From CF-39 sp035651155 (GTDB taxonomy: Bacteria; Chloroflexota; Limnocylindria; P2-11E), in contig DASRGG010000027.1 of assembly GCA_035651155.1 (NCBI GenBank), positions 47,321 through 111,320 on the forward strand: a stretch of 64,000 nt of DNA, read 5' to 3'. The notes under the pieces are model-generated. The model was not told where the DNA came from and ran no database searches. It worked only from the letters and a program-made list of their open reading frames with translations. The translations under genes were made by a program, and so were the position numbers. Numbering within the stretch: position 1 is the first letter of the stretch; each line of letters begins with the position of its first letter. Shown piece by piece: positions 1-7,824 of this stretch.

Positions 1-97
1 GAAGCGGCTCTTCGCTCGTTCCACCGGCGCGTTCGAGGAGCAGCTCGAGCGCGAATCGCTCGCGAGAAGCGCCGTCCGGAGCTCCGCGGCCGCTCGC

Positions 98-646
98 TCA
101 GCGGCACGCGACGCGCGTGAGCTCGGGAGAGGCGAGACCGGTCCCGCCGTCGAAGATGCGCATCACGCCCGACTCCGGCCCCACGCTGTAGAAGATGGAG
201 AAGCCATTCGGCCAGAAGGGGTCCGGTGTGACGAACTGGTACCGAGCCGCGAAGCGATCGCAGCCGTTCACCGTGTCGACGTACCTGATGGACAGGCTCG
301 AGAGCGGCCCCGCGTTGGCCCAGCGGCCCGCGCTGGCTTCCATGTCGCCGTTGGCGCGGTAGACCGCGGCGAAGCAATCCAGGACCGCGGCCACGTCGGA
401 GCTGGTCGTCAGCGAGAAGTAGCGGTCGAGGAGCTGACGCGGCGTGGCCTGGGCGCTCGTGCATCCGCCGGACCGCGGTGTGCGCGCAGGCGCGCGCGAA
501 GCGGACGGCGCCGTCGGCGGGAGCGCCGCCGACGCGGTGGCCGCGGCCGGGGTCGGGACGCTCGCCGCAGGCGCGCACGCGCCGAGCAGCGAGGCCGCAA
601 GGGCGATCGCGGCTACACGGTCCAATCCATGACGACCTTGCCGCAC
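98..646 (-). CDS. Putative secreted lipoprotein, function unknown
   Basis: A 182-residue protein begins with a short basic stretch, a hydrophobic segment and a lipobox ending in LGAC, so it should be lipidated and anchored outside the membrane. A Pro/Ala/Thr/Ser-rich linker follows, then a compact domain of about 120 residues with four cysteines (two near its start, one in NGCDRF and one at the C-terminus) that could form disulfides. The GTG at 646 overlaps the end of tdh by 34 bases; an in-frame TTG at 625 would give a more typical signal peptide and a smaller overlap, so the start is uncertain. I do not recognise the family; the domain has a loose look of small SnoaL/NTF2-like lipoproteins, which is a guess. 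Confidence 0.6.
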   Translation of the reverse strand: MRQGRHGLDRVAAIALAASLLGACAPAASVPTPAAATASAALPPTAPSASRAPARTPRSGGCTSAQATPRQLLDRYFSLTTSSDVAAVLDCFAAVYRANGDMEASAGRWANAGPLSSLSIRYVDTVNGCDRFAARYQFVTPDPFWPNGFSIFYSVGPESGVMRIFDGGTGLASPELTRVACR

Positions 647-1641
647 TGGCCGGAGCGAACGACGTCGAAGGCCTGCGCGAAGTCGCTCGCGGCGAAGCGG
701 TGCGTGATCACCGGCGTGATGTCGAGCCCGCTCTGCAGCATCGAGCCCATGCGGTACCAGGTCTCGAACATCTCGCGGCCGTAGATGCCCTTGAGCGTGA
801 GGCCGCGGAAGATCACCTGGTCCCAGTCGAGCGCGATCTGCTGGTTCGGGATGCCCAGGAGGGCGACGCGGCCACCGTGGTTCATGAATGTCAGCATCGA
901 GCGAAGCGCCTCCGGGCTGCCGGACATCTCGAGCCCGATGTCGAAGCCCTCGAGCATCCTCAGCTCCGTCATCACCGCGTCGAGGGTCGTGTCGCGATAG
1001 TCGACCGCGAGCGTCGCGCCCATGCGCCGGGCGAGGTTCAGACGGTAGTGGTTGCTGTCGGTGACGACGACGTAGCGCGCGCCGACGAAACGGCTCACCG
1101 TCGCCGACATCACGCCGATCGGACCCGCGCCGGTGATGAGCACGTCCTCACCGGCGAGCTCGAAGGACAGCGCGCTGTGCACGGCGTTGCCGAGCGGGTC
1201 GAGGCACGAGCCGATCTCGTCGGGCATTCCTGCGGGCAATACGTACGCGTTCGACGCGGGGACGCAGACGAAGTCGGCGAACGCCCCAGGGCGCTGGACG
1301 CCGATCCCCTCGGTATTGCGGCAGAGATGCCGCCGCCCCGCGCGGCAATTGCGGCAGTGCCCGCAGGTGACGTGACCCTCCACCGCGACCCGCTGGCCGA
1401 CGGCGAACCCGGCGACCTCGCTCCCGACCTCGACGATCTGTCCCATGAACTCGTGTCCGATGACGAGCGGCACCCTGATGGTCCGCCGCGCCCACGCGTC
1501 CCACTCGACGATGTGCAGATCGGTGCCGCAGATCGAGGTGTACTGGACGCGGATGAGGACGTCGTTCGGCCCGATGCCGGGCTTCGGGACGTCCTCCAGC
1601 CAGATGCCGGGCTCGGCCCGGCTCTTCACCAGCGCTCTCAC
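613..1641 (-). CDS. tdh: L-threonine 3-dehydrogenase
   Basis: A 342-residue zinc-dependent medium-chain dehydrogenase that oxidises L-threonine to 2-amino-3-ketobutyrate with NAD+. The catalytic zinc ligands C38, H63 and E64 (GHE) are present, as are the four structural-zinc cysteines C93, C96, C99 and C107, and the Rossmann motif GAGPIG at 171-176. Length matches the E. coli enzyme (341 residues). It lies 9 bases downstream of kbl on the same strand, the usual partner that cleaves its product, so the pair forms the threonine-to-glycine plus acetyl-CoA route. The C-terminal region contains the family's FDVVRSGQCGKVV-type ending. Confidence 0.95.
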   Translation of the reverse strand: MRALVKSRAEPGIWLEDVPKPGIGPNDVLIRVQYTSICGTDLHIVEWDAWARRTIRVPLVIGHEFMGQIVEVGSEVAGFAVGQRVAVEGHVTCGHCRNCRAGRRHLCRNTEGIGVQRPGAFADFVCVPASNAYVLPAGMPDEIGSCLDPLGNAVHSALSFELAGEDVLITGAGPIGVMSATVSRFVGARYVVVTDSNHYRLNLARRMGATLAVDYRDTTLDAVMTELRMLEGFDIGLEMSGSPEALRSMLTFMNHGGRVALLGIPNQQIALDWDQVIFRGLTLKGIYGREMFETWYRMGSMLQSGLDITPVITHRFAASDFAQAFDVVRSGQCGKVVMDWTV

Positions 1642-1650
1642 GCGGTCGGC

Positions 1651-2856
1651 CTACGCTCCCGACGTCGCGGGGAGGACGCCGAGCTCGCGCCCGACCTTCG
1701 TGAAGGCCGCGATCGCGCGGTCGACGTGCTCCGTCTCGTGCGCGGCCGACAGCTGGACGCGGATGCGCGCCGCGCCGCGCGGCACGACCGGATACGAGAA
1801 GGCGATGACGTAGATGCCCTCGGCGAGCAGGCGATCGGCCATCTCCGAAGCGAGCTTCGCGTCGCCGAGCATGACCGGCACGATCGGGTGCTCGCCGGGG
1901 ACGAGCCGGAAGCCGGCCTTCGTCATCCCCGCGCGGAAACGCGACGCGTTCGCGAAGAGCCGTTCGCGCAGCTCCTTCGTCGACTCCAGGAGATCGAGGA
2001 CCGCGACGGACGTCGCCGCGATCACCGGCGCGAGCGTGTTCGAGAACAGGTACGGCCGGCTGCGCTGACGGAGCAGCTCGACGATCTCCTTGCGTCCGCT
2101 GGTGTATCCACCCGACGCGCCGCCCAGCGCCTTGCCCAGCGTCCCCGTGAGGACGTCGATGCGGCCCATCACGCCCTTCGCCTCGTGCGAGCCGCGGCCG
2201 TTCGGTCCCATGAACCCCACCGCGTGCGAGTCGTCCACGAACACCATCGCGCCGTGGCGGTCCGCGAGATCGCAGATGGCCGCGAGGTCCGCGACGATGC
2301 CGTCCATCGAGAACACGCCGTCGGTGGCGATGAGCTTGAAGCGCGCATCCTTCGCCGCGACGAGCTGCGCCTCGAGGTCGGCCATGTCGTTGTTCGCGTA
2401 CCGGAAGCGCTTCGCCTTCGAGAGGCGGATGCCGTCGATGATGCTCGCGTGGTTGAGCGCATCGCTGATGACGGCGTCCTCCTCGCCGAGGATCGTCTCG
2501 AAGAGCCCGCCGTTCGCGTCGAAGCACGAGCCGTACAGGATGGTGTCCTCGGTGCCGAGGAACCGCGTGAGGCGAGCCTCGAGCTCCTTGTGGATGTCCT
2601 GGGTCCCGCAGATGAACCGCACCGACGACATGCCGTAGCCCCGGCGATCGAGCGCGGCGTGCGCCGCCGCGACGACGGCGGGATGATCGGACAACCCCAG
2701 GTAGTTGTTCGCGCAGAAGTTGATGACCTCGTCGCCCGGACGCACGCGGATGGTGGCGCCCTGCGGCGACGTGATGACGCGCTCCTTCTTGTACAGACCG
2801 GCTTCGCGGATCTCGCCGACCTGCGCCGCGAGGCTGTCGAGGAAGCGTCGATCCAT
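1651..2856 (-). CDS. kbl: Glycine C-acetyltransferase (2-amino-3-ketobutyrate CoA ligase)
   Basis: A 401-residue PLP-dependent alpha-oxoamine synthase that converts 2-amino-3-ketobutyrate and CoA into glycine and acetyl-CoA. The frame is open further upstream, but family similarity begins at MDRRFLDSL and an ATG lies at 2856, giving the usual length (E. coli 398). Visible motifs are NNYLGLSDHP near residue 50, DDSHAVG at 208-214 and TGTLGKALGG with the PLP lysine K242. It precedes tdh with a 9-base gap and is very likely co-transcribed with it. The extension upstream of 2856 is arginine-rich, of the kind seen in non-coding frames here. Confidence 0.95.
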   Translation of the reverse strand: MDRRFLDSLAAQVGEIREAGLYKKERVITSPQGATIRVRPGDEVINFCANNYLGLSDHPAVVAAAHAALDRRGYGMSSVRFICGTQDIHKELEARLTRFLGTEDTILYGSCFDANGGLFETILGEEDAVISDALNHASIIDGIRLSKAKRFRYANNDMADLEAQLVAAKDARFKLIATDGVFSMDGIVADLAAICDLADRHGAMVFVDDSHAVGFMGPNGRGSHEAKGVMGRIDVLTGTLGKALGGASGGYTSGRKEIVELLRQRSRPYLFSNTLAPVIAATSVAVLDLLESTKELRERLFANASRFRAGMTKAGFRLVPGEHPIVPVMLGDAKLASEMADRLLAEGIYVIAFSYPVVPRGAARIRVQLSAAHETEHVDRAIAAFTKVGRELGVLPATSGA

Positions 2857-2939
2857 GCCGGGAGCATCATGGCGCGGCGGCCCGCGGCGTGCACGCGGGG
2901 CCGGACTGTGGGATCGGATCGAGGCGGCCGTCGCCGCGC

Positions 2940-3224
2940 TCACCGCGCGGCCCTGGCGTCCTCCGCCTGACGGAACGCCGCGGCGCACGCGTCGCGTACC
3001 GCGATCGGCGAGCTGTCCGCGACCTCGACCATGCGCATGAGCGCGTCGAACAGCGGATCGGACCCGATCCGCGGCAGCTCGCCGCCGCCCTCGCGCCAAT
3101 GCTCGCGCGCGTCGTTGACGATCCGCACGACCTCATCCTGGAAATCGTCGGTCCGGAACTCGTTGAGCAGCGCGATCCGTTCGGCGACCTGCGAGAGGAC
3201 CTGCGCGCGCTGCTCCGTCTTCAT
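2940..3224 (-). CDS. Small hypothetical protein at the end of the sugar operon
   Basis: A 94-residue, largely helical, charged protein with no cysteine-rich or membrane segment. Its ATG at 3224 overlaps the stop of the upstream glycoside hydrolase as ATGA, which supports translation coupled to that operon. The middle (DDFQDEVVRIVNDAREHW) looks amphipathic. I do not recognise a family. The gene is the last of four tightly packed genes (small protein, glycosyltransferase, glycosidase, this gene), so a role linked to that carbohydrate pathway is an inference from position only. Confidence 0.6.
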   Translation of the reverse strand: MKTEQRAQVLSQVAERIALLNEFRTDDFQDEVVRIVNDAREHWREGGGELPRIGSDPLFDALMRMVEVADSSPIAVRDACAAAFRQAEDARAAR

Positions 3225-4369
3225 CGCGTCACGGCCGTGGTGTACCGCTCGTACAGATGCCGCAGCGTGTCGAGCGGCGCGTCGTAGAAGCGCGCCGGAT
3301 CCGCGTCGATCCATTCGGACGCCGCACGCGGCGGCTTGCGCAGGACGCCGCGGTAGCGACCGAGGTGCCGCGCGGCGGGCTTCGCGGCCCCGTCCGCTCG
3401 CCAGAGCCCGAAGAAGCGCTCGTGCGGCGCGACGTCGAGCGGCGGCCGGTCCCAGATCTCGCTCGCGTAGTCGGCGTAGCACCAGAGCATCGCGCCCGCC
3501 GCGCCCACCTCGTACAGCGCGTCCAGCGACTCGGCGACGAACGCCTCCGCCACGCCCTCCTCCTCGCTGGTGCGCGTCGGCATGCCGAGCTCTTCGAAGA
3601 GGACGTCCTTCCCGCCGAGCCAGCGCGTGACCTCGGCGAGGAACGCGGGGAGCGCCGCGTCCGTGCGGCTGCGCGCCCACGCCGCATAGAGCGGGTACCC
3701 GTGCATGCAGAGGAAGTCCGACACCTCCGCCGCTTCGGCCGGCCCGAGACGCCGGTCCTGCTCGAGATCCTCCATGTGCAATCCGACAGTCACGCGGCAT
3801 GCCGGGTCCGCCGCACGTACGGCGTCGTTGATCTTCGCCAGCCAAGCGCGCGCTCGTTCGCGTGTGGGCGGCACGCAGACGTTGGAGCTCTCGTTGCCCA
3901 GATCCCACGCCCACAGCGCGGGATGGCCGCGGAGCGCGGTCGCGGCCTCGCGCGCGAGCAGCATCTGCGCGCGCACGACCGCGTCGTCGGCGAACCAGTT
4001 TCGCGCGGCGACGCTCGCGTAGCCGCCGCCGCACACGATCGGGAAGCGGCCGGGCTCGCCCGCCGTGGTCGCCCAGCGAGGGAGCCAGTTCGCGCCGCTC
4101 ATGTGGCCGGTGAAGAGCGTCGGCACGAGCGCGAGACCGCGTCCGGCCGCCGCATCGGCCACCTCGACGAGCGCCGCGAGCGCCGCGCGGTCGACGCGGT
4201 CGGGCTCCGGCTGGAAATCCTCCCAGAGGAGGAACACGCGCACCGAGTCCGCGCCCGCCGCGCGGATGCGCTCGAAGTCGGCGAGGGTCTCCTCGCGCGA
4301 GAAGCGCTGCCACCAGCGCATCGCCGTCCTCGCCGGCCAGTAGTTCACGCCGACGCGGAACGCGTTCAC
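3221..4369 (-). CDS. GH5-like (alpha/beta)8-barrel glycoside hydrolase
   Basis: A 382-residue protein with the features of clan GH-A retaining glycosidases. It starts FRVGVNYWP, has a strand ending WDLGNE with the likely acid/base E160, and a later strand VLFEELGMP with the likely nucleophile E259 or E260. Aromatic residues (W99-type loop, YADYASEIWD) would line the sugar site. No signal peptide is visible, so it probably acts in the cytoplasm. The GTG start at 4369 overlaps the glycosyltransferase stop as GTGA, and the 3' end overlaps the next small gene. Pairing with a GT4 enzyme suggests it handles an intracellular glycoside or glycolipid; whether it hydrolyses or transglycosylates is not decidable. 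Beta-mannanase/mannosidase-like is my best family guess. Confidence 0.75.
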   Translation of the reverse strand: MNAFRVGVNYWPARTAMRWWQRFSREETLADFERIRAAGADSVRVFLLWEDFQPEPDRVDRAALAALVEVADAAAGRGLALVPTLFTGHMSGANWLPRWATTAGEPGRFPIVCGGGYASVAARNWFADDAVVRAQMLLAREAATALRGHPALWAWDLGNESSNVCVPPTRERARAWLAKINDAVRAADPACRVTVGLHMEDLEQDRRLGPAEAAEVSDFLCMHGYPLYAAWARSRTDAALPAFLAEVTRWLGGKDVLFEELGMPTRTSEEEGVAEAFVAESLDALYEVGAAGAMLWCYADYASEIWDRPPLDVAPHERFFGLWRADGAAKPAARHLGRYRGVLRKPPRAASEWIDADPARFYDAPLDTLRHLYERYTTAVTR

Positions 4370-5409
4370 CGCCGCACCTCCCTCGGCTCGCTCGTGAGGA
4401 CCTGCTCGTACACGGCGAGGTAGTCGTCGACCATCCGGTCGCGGCTGAAGCGCTCCGCGCAGCGCGCCCGGATGGCGCGGCGGTCGAGCGCGGCCACGCG
4501 GCCCACCGCGGCGACGGCGCCGTCGACGTCGTCGACGACGAAGCCGGTGCGGCCATCTTCGACGACCTCGGGGACGGAGCCACGGCGGCGCGCGATCACG
4601 GGCGTCCCGCAGGCCATGGCCTCGACCATGGCGAGTCCGAAGGGCTCGGCGAAGTTCACCAGATGGACGAGCGCGAGCGCGTTCCCGAGGAGCTGGTCGC
4701 GCTCCTTCGGACCCGCCGAGCCGACGTAGCGCACGCGCACGTCGTCGACGTGCGGCGCGATCTCCCGCGCGAAGTAGTCCTCGTCGTGGATGATCCCGGC
4801 GAGCACGAGCGGCAGCCCGGTCCGTCGCGCGACCTCGATCGCCTCCGCGACGCCCTTGTCCGGATGCATCCGCCCGAAGAACACCAGATACGCGCCCGCG
4901 CGGTCGCGCGGCGTGAACTCGCCGAGGTCGATGCCGTGATGGACGGTGCGCAGGTACGTGAGCCCGGGATGGCGATCCGCGTCGCTGATCGACACGTAGT
5001 GCACGCGCCCGTCGTATCGCTCGTACACGGGAAGGATCCGCTCGGATGAGAAGCCGTGGATCGTCGTGACGACGGGAATGTCCCACCCGCCGGTGTACGT
5101 GAGCGGCAGGAAATCGTAGTGGTTGTGCAGGAGGTCGAGCCCGAGCTCGCGCGAACGCTCGAACGCGTTGGCGATGTGCAGGCTCTCCCAGACCTTCGCG
5201 TCGAGCGAGCGGTCCTCGGCCAGCGGGCGCGGACACACGCTGTCGAGCCGCGCCGCGGTCACCGAGTCGGCCGTCGCGAATAGCGTCACGTCCACCCCGC
5301 GCTCGACCAGCCCCTCGGCGAGGAGCGAGACGACCCGCTCCCACGGTCCGTAGTGCCGAGGTGGAACCCGCCACGAGATCGGGGCGAGCATGCCGACCCG
5401 CGGTGTCAT
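4366..5409 (-). CDS. GT4-family (GT-B fold) glycosyltransferase
   Basis: A 347-residue glycosyltransferase. The N-terminal half has the acceptor-side pattern (VGMLAPISWRVPPRHYGPWE, then LGLDLLHNHYDFLPL), and the C-terminal half has the nucleotide-sugar-binding EX7E motif in EPFGLAMVEAMACGTPVIA. The frame is open upstream to 5541, but the ATG at 5409 begins at the conserved family start and overlaps the preceding small gene's stop as ATGA. It transfers a sugar from an activated donor to an unknown acceptor. The direct coupling to a glycoside hydrolase resembles pairs for compatible solutes or small glycolipids, but the product cannot be read from the sequence. Confidence 0.85.
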   Translation of the reverse strand: MTPRVGMLAPISWRVPPRHYGPWERVVSLLAEGLVERGVDVTLFATADSVTAARLDSVCPRPLAEDRSLDAKVWESLHIANAFERSRELGLDLLHNHYDFLPLTYTGGWDIPVVTTIHGFSSERILPVYERYDGRVHYVSISDADRHPGLTYLRTVHHGIDLGEFTPRDRAGAYLVFFGRMHPDKGVAEAIEVARRTGLPLVLAGIIHDEDYFAREIAPHVDDVRVRYVGSAGPKERDQLLGNALALVHLVNFAEPFGLAMVEAMACGTPVIARRRGSVPEVVEDGRTGFVVDDVDGAVAAVGRVAALDRRAIRARCAERFSRDRMVDDYLAVYEQVLTSEPREVRR

Positions 5410-5588
5410 GTGCGCGAGCCGCTGCCTCGCTCGACCTCGCCGAGCGCGTCGCCGACCTTCTCGGCGGCGTCCCGCGGCTCGTACGAGATCTCGGAAGACA
5501 CGCGCGCCTCGCCCGTCCCGACGGGCTCGAACATCTCCCACGTCGGCGCGCCAGCGGAGCGTCTGAGGATCGCGCCGATCCAGTGCAT
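5406..5588 (-). CDS. Small hypothetical protein, first gene of the GT/GH operon
   Basis: A 60-residue protein from an ATG at 5588 whose stop overlaps the glycosyltransferase ATG by four bases (ATGA). That coupling is the main reason to accept so short a gene. It starts MHWIGAILRRSAG, continues through an acidic stretch and ends GSGSRT. No known domain is recognised and no membrane segment is long enough to be convincing. Confidence 0.45.
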   Translation of the reverse strand: MHWIGAILRRSAGAPTWEMFEPVGTGEARVSSEISYEPRDAAEKVGDALGEVERGSGSRT

Positions 5589-5651
5589 GCCGCCCTCACT
5601 GCATGCCGGACGCCAACCCCGGGAATGCTCGCCCGCGAGGCGGCCGAGCGT

Positions 5652-6176
5652 CTAGGCGCCCTCCTCGTCGGTCGGGAACGCGCCGATGAGCGCACCCGAG
5701 ACGCGCGCCTGAGAGACGAGGTCGAGCCAGACGTGTTCGATCGTCGGCCCGTCCGAGATGGATTCCTCTCCCCGCGCGCGCCGGAGCACGACCACGGCGC
5801 ACGCGCGGAGCGTCGGCGCCGAGACGTACGCGCCGTCGGTGCAGCGCGCCACGCTCGCCGCGTGCGGCCAGCGCCGATGCGCGTCGACGTACGCGGCGAT
5901 GTCGTCGGGAGGCGTCCCGTGCAGCGTCGATCCGTCCTCGACCAGGACGACCGCGACGTCGTACGGCGTCATCGTGGCGAGGGTCACGCCTCGGCCGGCG
6001 ATGTAGGCCACGTCGTTCAGCCGGAAGGTGATGCGGTCCTCCGGGCCGAGCGCGCCGGCACGCGCGAGGATCCGTGTCGCGATCGTCAGCTCGGTGGCGG
6101 GTTGCTCGCGCACGAGCACGGCACAAGCGTGCCACGGAACCGTCCGGAGGCCCACTTCGCCGAGGCCGTCGCGCAC
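5652..6176 (-). CDS. Class II aldolase/adducin-like protein lacking the usual metal ligands
   Basis: A 174-residue protein with the outline of the class II aldolase/adducin fold: an early helix (ELTIATRILARAGAL), the strand-turn region ITFRL, then the segment TMTPYDVAVVLVEDGSTLHG that matches the family's ltpedvvvvdldG block. In true aldolases an HxH zinc motif follows. Here the equivalent stretch reads VARCTDGAYVSAPTL, so the metal pair is absent and the protein may be non-catalytic or bind something else. It diverges from the epimerase gene at 6209, with only 32 bases between the two starts. The annotation rests on pattern similarity only. Confidence 0.55.
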   Translation of the reverse strand: MRDGLGEVGLRTVPWHACAVLVREQPATELTIATRILARAGALGPEDRITFRLNDVAYIAGRGVTLATMTPYDVAVVLVEDGSTLHGTPPDDIAAYVDAHRRWPHAASVARCTDGAYVSAPTLRACAVVVLRRARGEESISDGPTIEHVWLDLVSQARVSGALIGAFPTDEEGA

Positions 6177-6208
6177 CGCCGTCGCACAGGCGGCGCGAGA
6201 ATCGAGCG

Positions 6209-7288
6209 GTGGCGCGCGTCCTCGTGATCGGCGGAACCGTCTTCATCGGGCCGTCCGTCGTCCGGCAGCTCGCGCAGGCCGGACACGAGGTCGCGGTGTT
6301 CCACCGGGGCGAGCACGAGACCACGCTGCCCGAGGGCGTGCGGCACGTCCACGGCGACCGCGCGCTCATCGGCGAGCGGCGCGATCACATCGCCGAGCTC
6401 CGCCCCGACGTCGTCGTGGACATGCGGGCGATGACGGAGGCCGACGCACGCGCGGTCGCCGACACGGCCCGCGGGATCGCGGGCCGGCTCGTCGTCGTGA
6501 GCAGCATGGACGTGTACCGCGCGTACGGCAGGCTGCACGGGACCGAGCCCGGTCCCGCGCTCCAGCCGCCGTTCGACGAGGATTCGCCGCTGCGCGAGAA
6601 GCTCTATCCGTACCGCGAGACGCCTACCGCGCAGCCGCGAGGCGAGGCAGCAGGACGGTCGGCCGCGCCGGAGTGGCTGACCTCCTACGACAAGATCCTC
6701 GTGGAGCGCGTCGCGCTCTCCGACCCCGAGCTCCGCGGGAGCGTGGTGCGCTTTCCGATGGTGCACGGGGAGCGCGACGGCCAGCGCCGGTTCTATCCGC
6801 TCTGGAAGCGAATGGCGGACCACCGCCTCGCGATCCTCATGAGCGAGAAGTCGGCGACATTCCGGTCGTCGCGGACGCACGTCGACAACGCCGCGTACGC
6901 GGTCGCGCTCGTCGCGACCGACGATCGCGCCGCGGGACGCGTGTACAACGTCGGCGAGCCCGACGCGCTCGCGTGGAGCGAATGGGCGCTGCTCATCGCG
7001 AAGCGGATGAGCTGGGGCGGCCAGCTCGTGATCCGCCCGTCCGACGAGATGCCCCCACACCTGCGCGACTCGCGGCCCGACGTCTGGGATCATCACCTCG
7101 TCGCCGACACCTCGCGGATCCGCCGCGAGCTCGGCTATCGCGAGGTGGTCTCGCGCGAGGAGGGCCTGCGGCGCGCGCTCGCCTGGTACGCCCAGGAGCG
7201 GCCGCCCGACCCCAAAGCGGCCGGAAGCCTCGACTACGAGGCCGAGGACAGGGCGCTTGTCACGATCCGCGGGGCGGCGGTGCATTGA
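6209..7288 (+). CDS. NAD-dependent epimerase/dehydratase family protein
   Basis: A 359-residue extended short-chain dehydrogenase-like protein. It starts VARVLVIGGTVFIG (GTG at 6209), which is the dinucleotide-binding G-x-x-x-F-I-G element, followed by the acidic and strand pattern of the fold and VVVSSMDVYRAYG for the catalytic serine strand. The classical YxxxK pair is not obvious (SYDKILVE lies nearby), so catalysis may differ from sugar epimerases. The C-terminal half (RVYNVGEP, WDHHLVADTSRIRRELGY) matches the substrate-side domain of UDP-sugar or RNA-binding (CSP41-like) epimerases. Its stop overlaps the region just before the sigma factor start at 7297, suggesting co-transcription. Confidence 0.8.
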   Translation: MARVLVIGGTVFIGPSVVRQLAQAGHEVAVFHRGEHETTLPEGVRHVHGDRALIGERRDHIAELRPDVVVDMRAMTEADARAVADTARGIAGRLVVVSSMDVYRAYGRLHGTEPGPALQPPFDEDSPLREKLYPYRETPTAQPRGEAAGRSAAPEWLTSYDKILVERVALSDPELRGSVVRFPMVHGERDGQRRFYPLWKRMADHRLAILMSEKSATFRSSRTHVDNAAYAVALVATDDRAAGRVYNVGEPDALAWSEWALLIAKRMSWGGQLVIRPSDEMPPHLRDSRPDVWDHHLVADTSRIRRELGYREVVSREEGLRRALAWYAQERPPDPKAAGSLDYEAEDRALVTIRGAAVH

Positions 7289-7296
7289 AGGAAGAG

Positions 7297-7824
7297 ATGG
7301 GCGCTGTCGAGGCCGTCCGGGTCGCGGGTGCCGCCCCGGCCATCCCACCCGCGCTCGAGGCGCTCTTTCGAAGGGAGTACCCGCGCGTGGTCGCGATCGC
7401 GCGGCGCATCGTCCGCGACGCCGACGAAGCCGAGGACGTCGCCCAGGACGTGTTCGTGTCCTTCTACAGGAGGCACCCCGCGGACGCCGGCTACGCGTCA
7501 GCCTGGCTGCACGCCGCGGCGGTCCACACGGCCCTGAACACGATCCGGTCGCGGCAGCGCCGCGGCAGGCGCGAGCTCGCGCACGCGCGCGAGCACGACG
7601 TCGCCGTCGACCCGGCGCGGCACGCCGAGCGGACGGAGACGCGCGCGGAGGTGCGCGCCGCCCTCGCCCGGCTCGACGAGCGCAGCGCGTCGCTCCTCGC
7701 GCTCCGATACAGCGGGCTCTCCTACGACGAGATCGCCGCGGCGCTCGGCCTGCGGCGCTCGAGCATCGGCACGTTCCTGAGCCGGGCAGAAGCCGCGTTC
7801 CGCAGGGAGGTCACCAGGTCATGA
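7297..7824 (+). CDS. ECF-family RNA polymerase sigma factor
   Basis: A 175-residue group IV sigma factor. Region 2 is seen in FRREYPRVVAIARRI and DADEAEDVAQDVFVSFYRR. Region 4 is seen in LDERSASLLALRYSGLSYDEIAAALGLRRSSIGTFLSRA, a clear helix-turn-helix. A purine-rich stretch (AAGGAAGAG) directly precedes the ATG at 7297; a TTG at 7285 overlapping the epimerase stop is an alternative start. The next gene overlaps by four bases and encodes a membrane protein with a cytoplasmic N-terminus, the expected arrangement for an anti-sigma partner. The target regulon is unknown; the downstream ABC exporter is a candidate by position. Confidence 0.85.
   Translation: MGAVEAVRVAGAAPAIPPALEALFRREYPRVVAIARRIVRDADEAEDVAQDVFVSFYRRHPADAGYASAWLHAAAVHTALNTIRSRQRRGRRELAHAREHDVAVDPARHAERTETRAEVRAALARLDERSASLLALRYSGLSYDEIAAALGLRRSSIGTFLSRAEAAFRREVTRS

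Noticed and set aside
1..97. Possible 3' end of a gene entering from the left edge
   Set aside because: No frame shows a clear family ending. One frame (GAFEEQLERES) is faintly enoyl-CoA-hydratase-like but runs on without a stop, so I could not support it.
478..2970. Very long plus-strand open frame opposite tdh and kbl
   Set aside because: It is arginine/histidine/aspartate-rich with no family features and lies antisense to two certain enzymes. Long empty frames are expected at this GC content.
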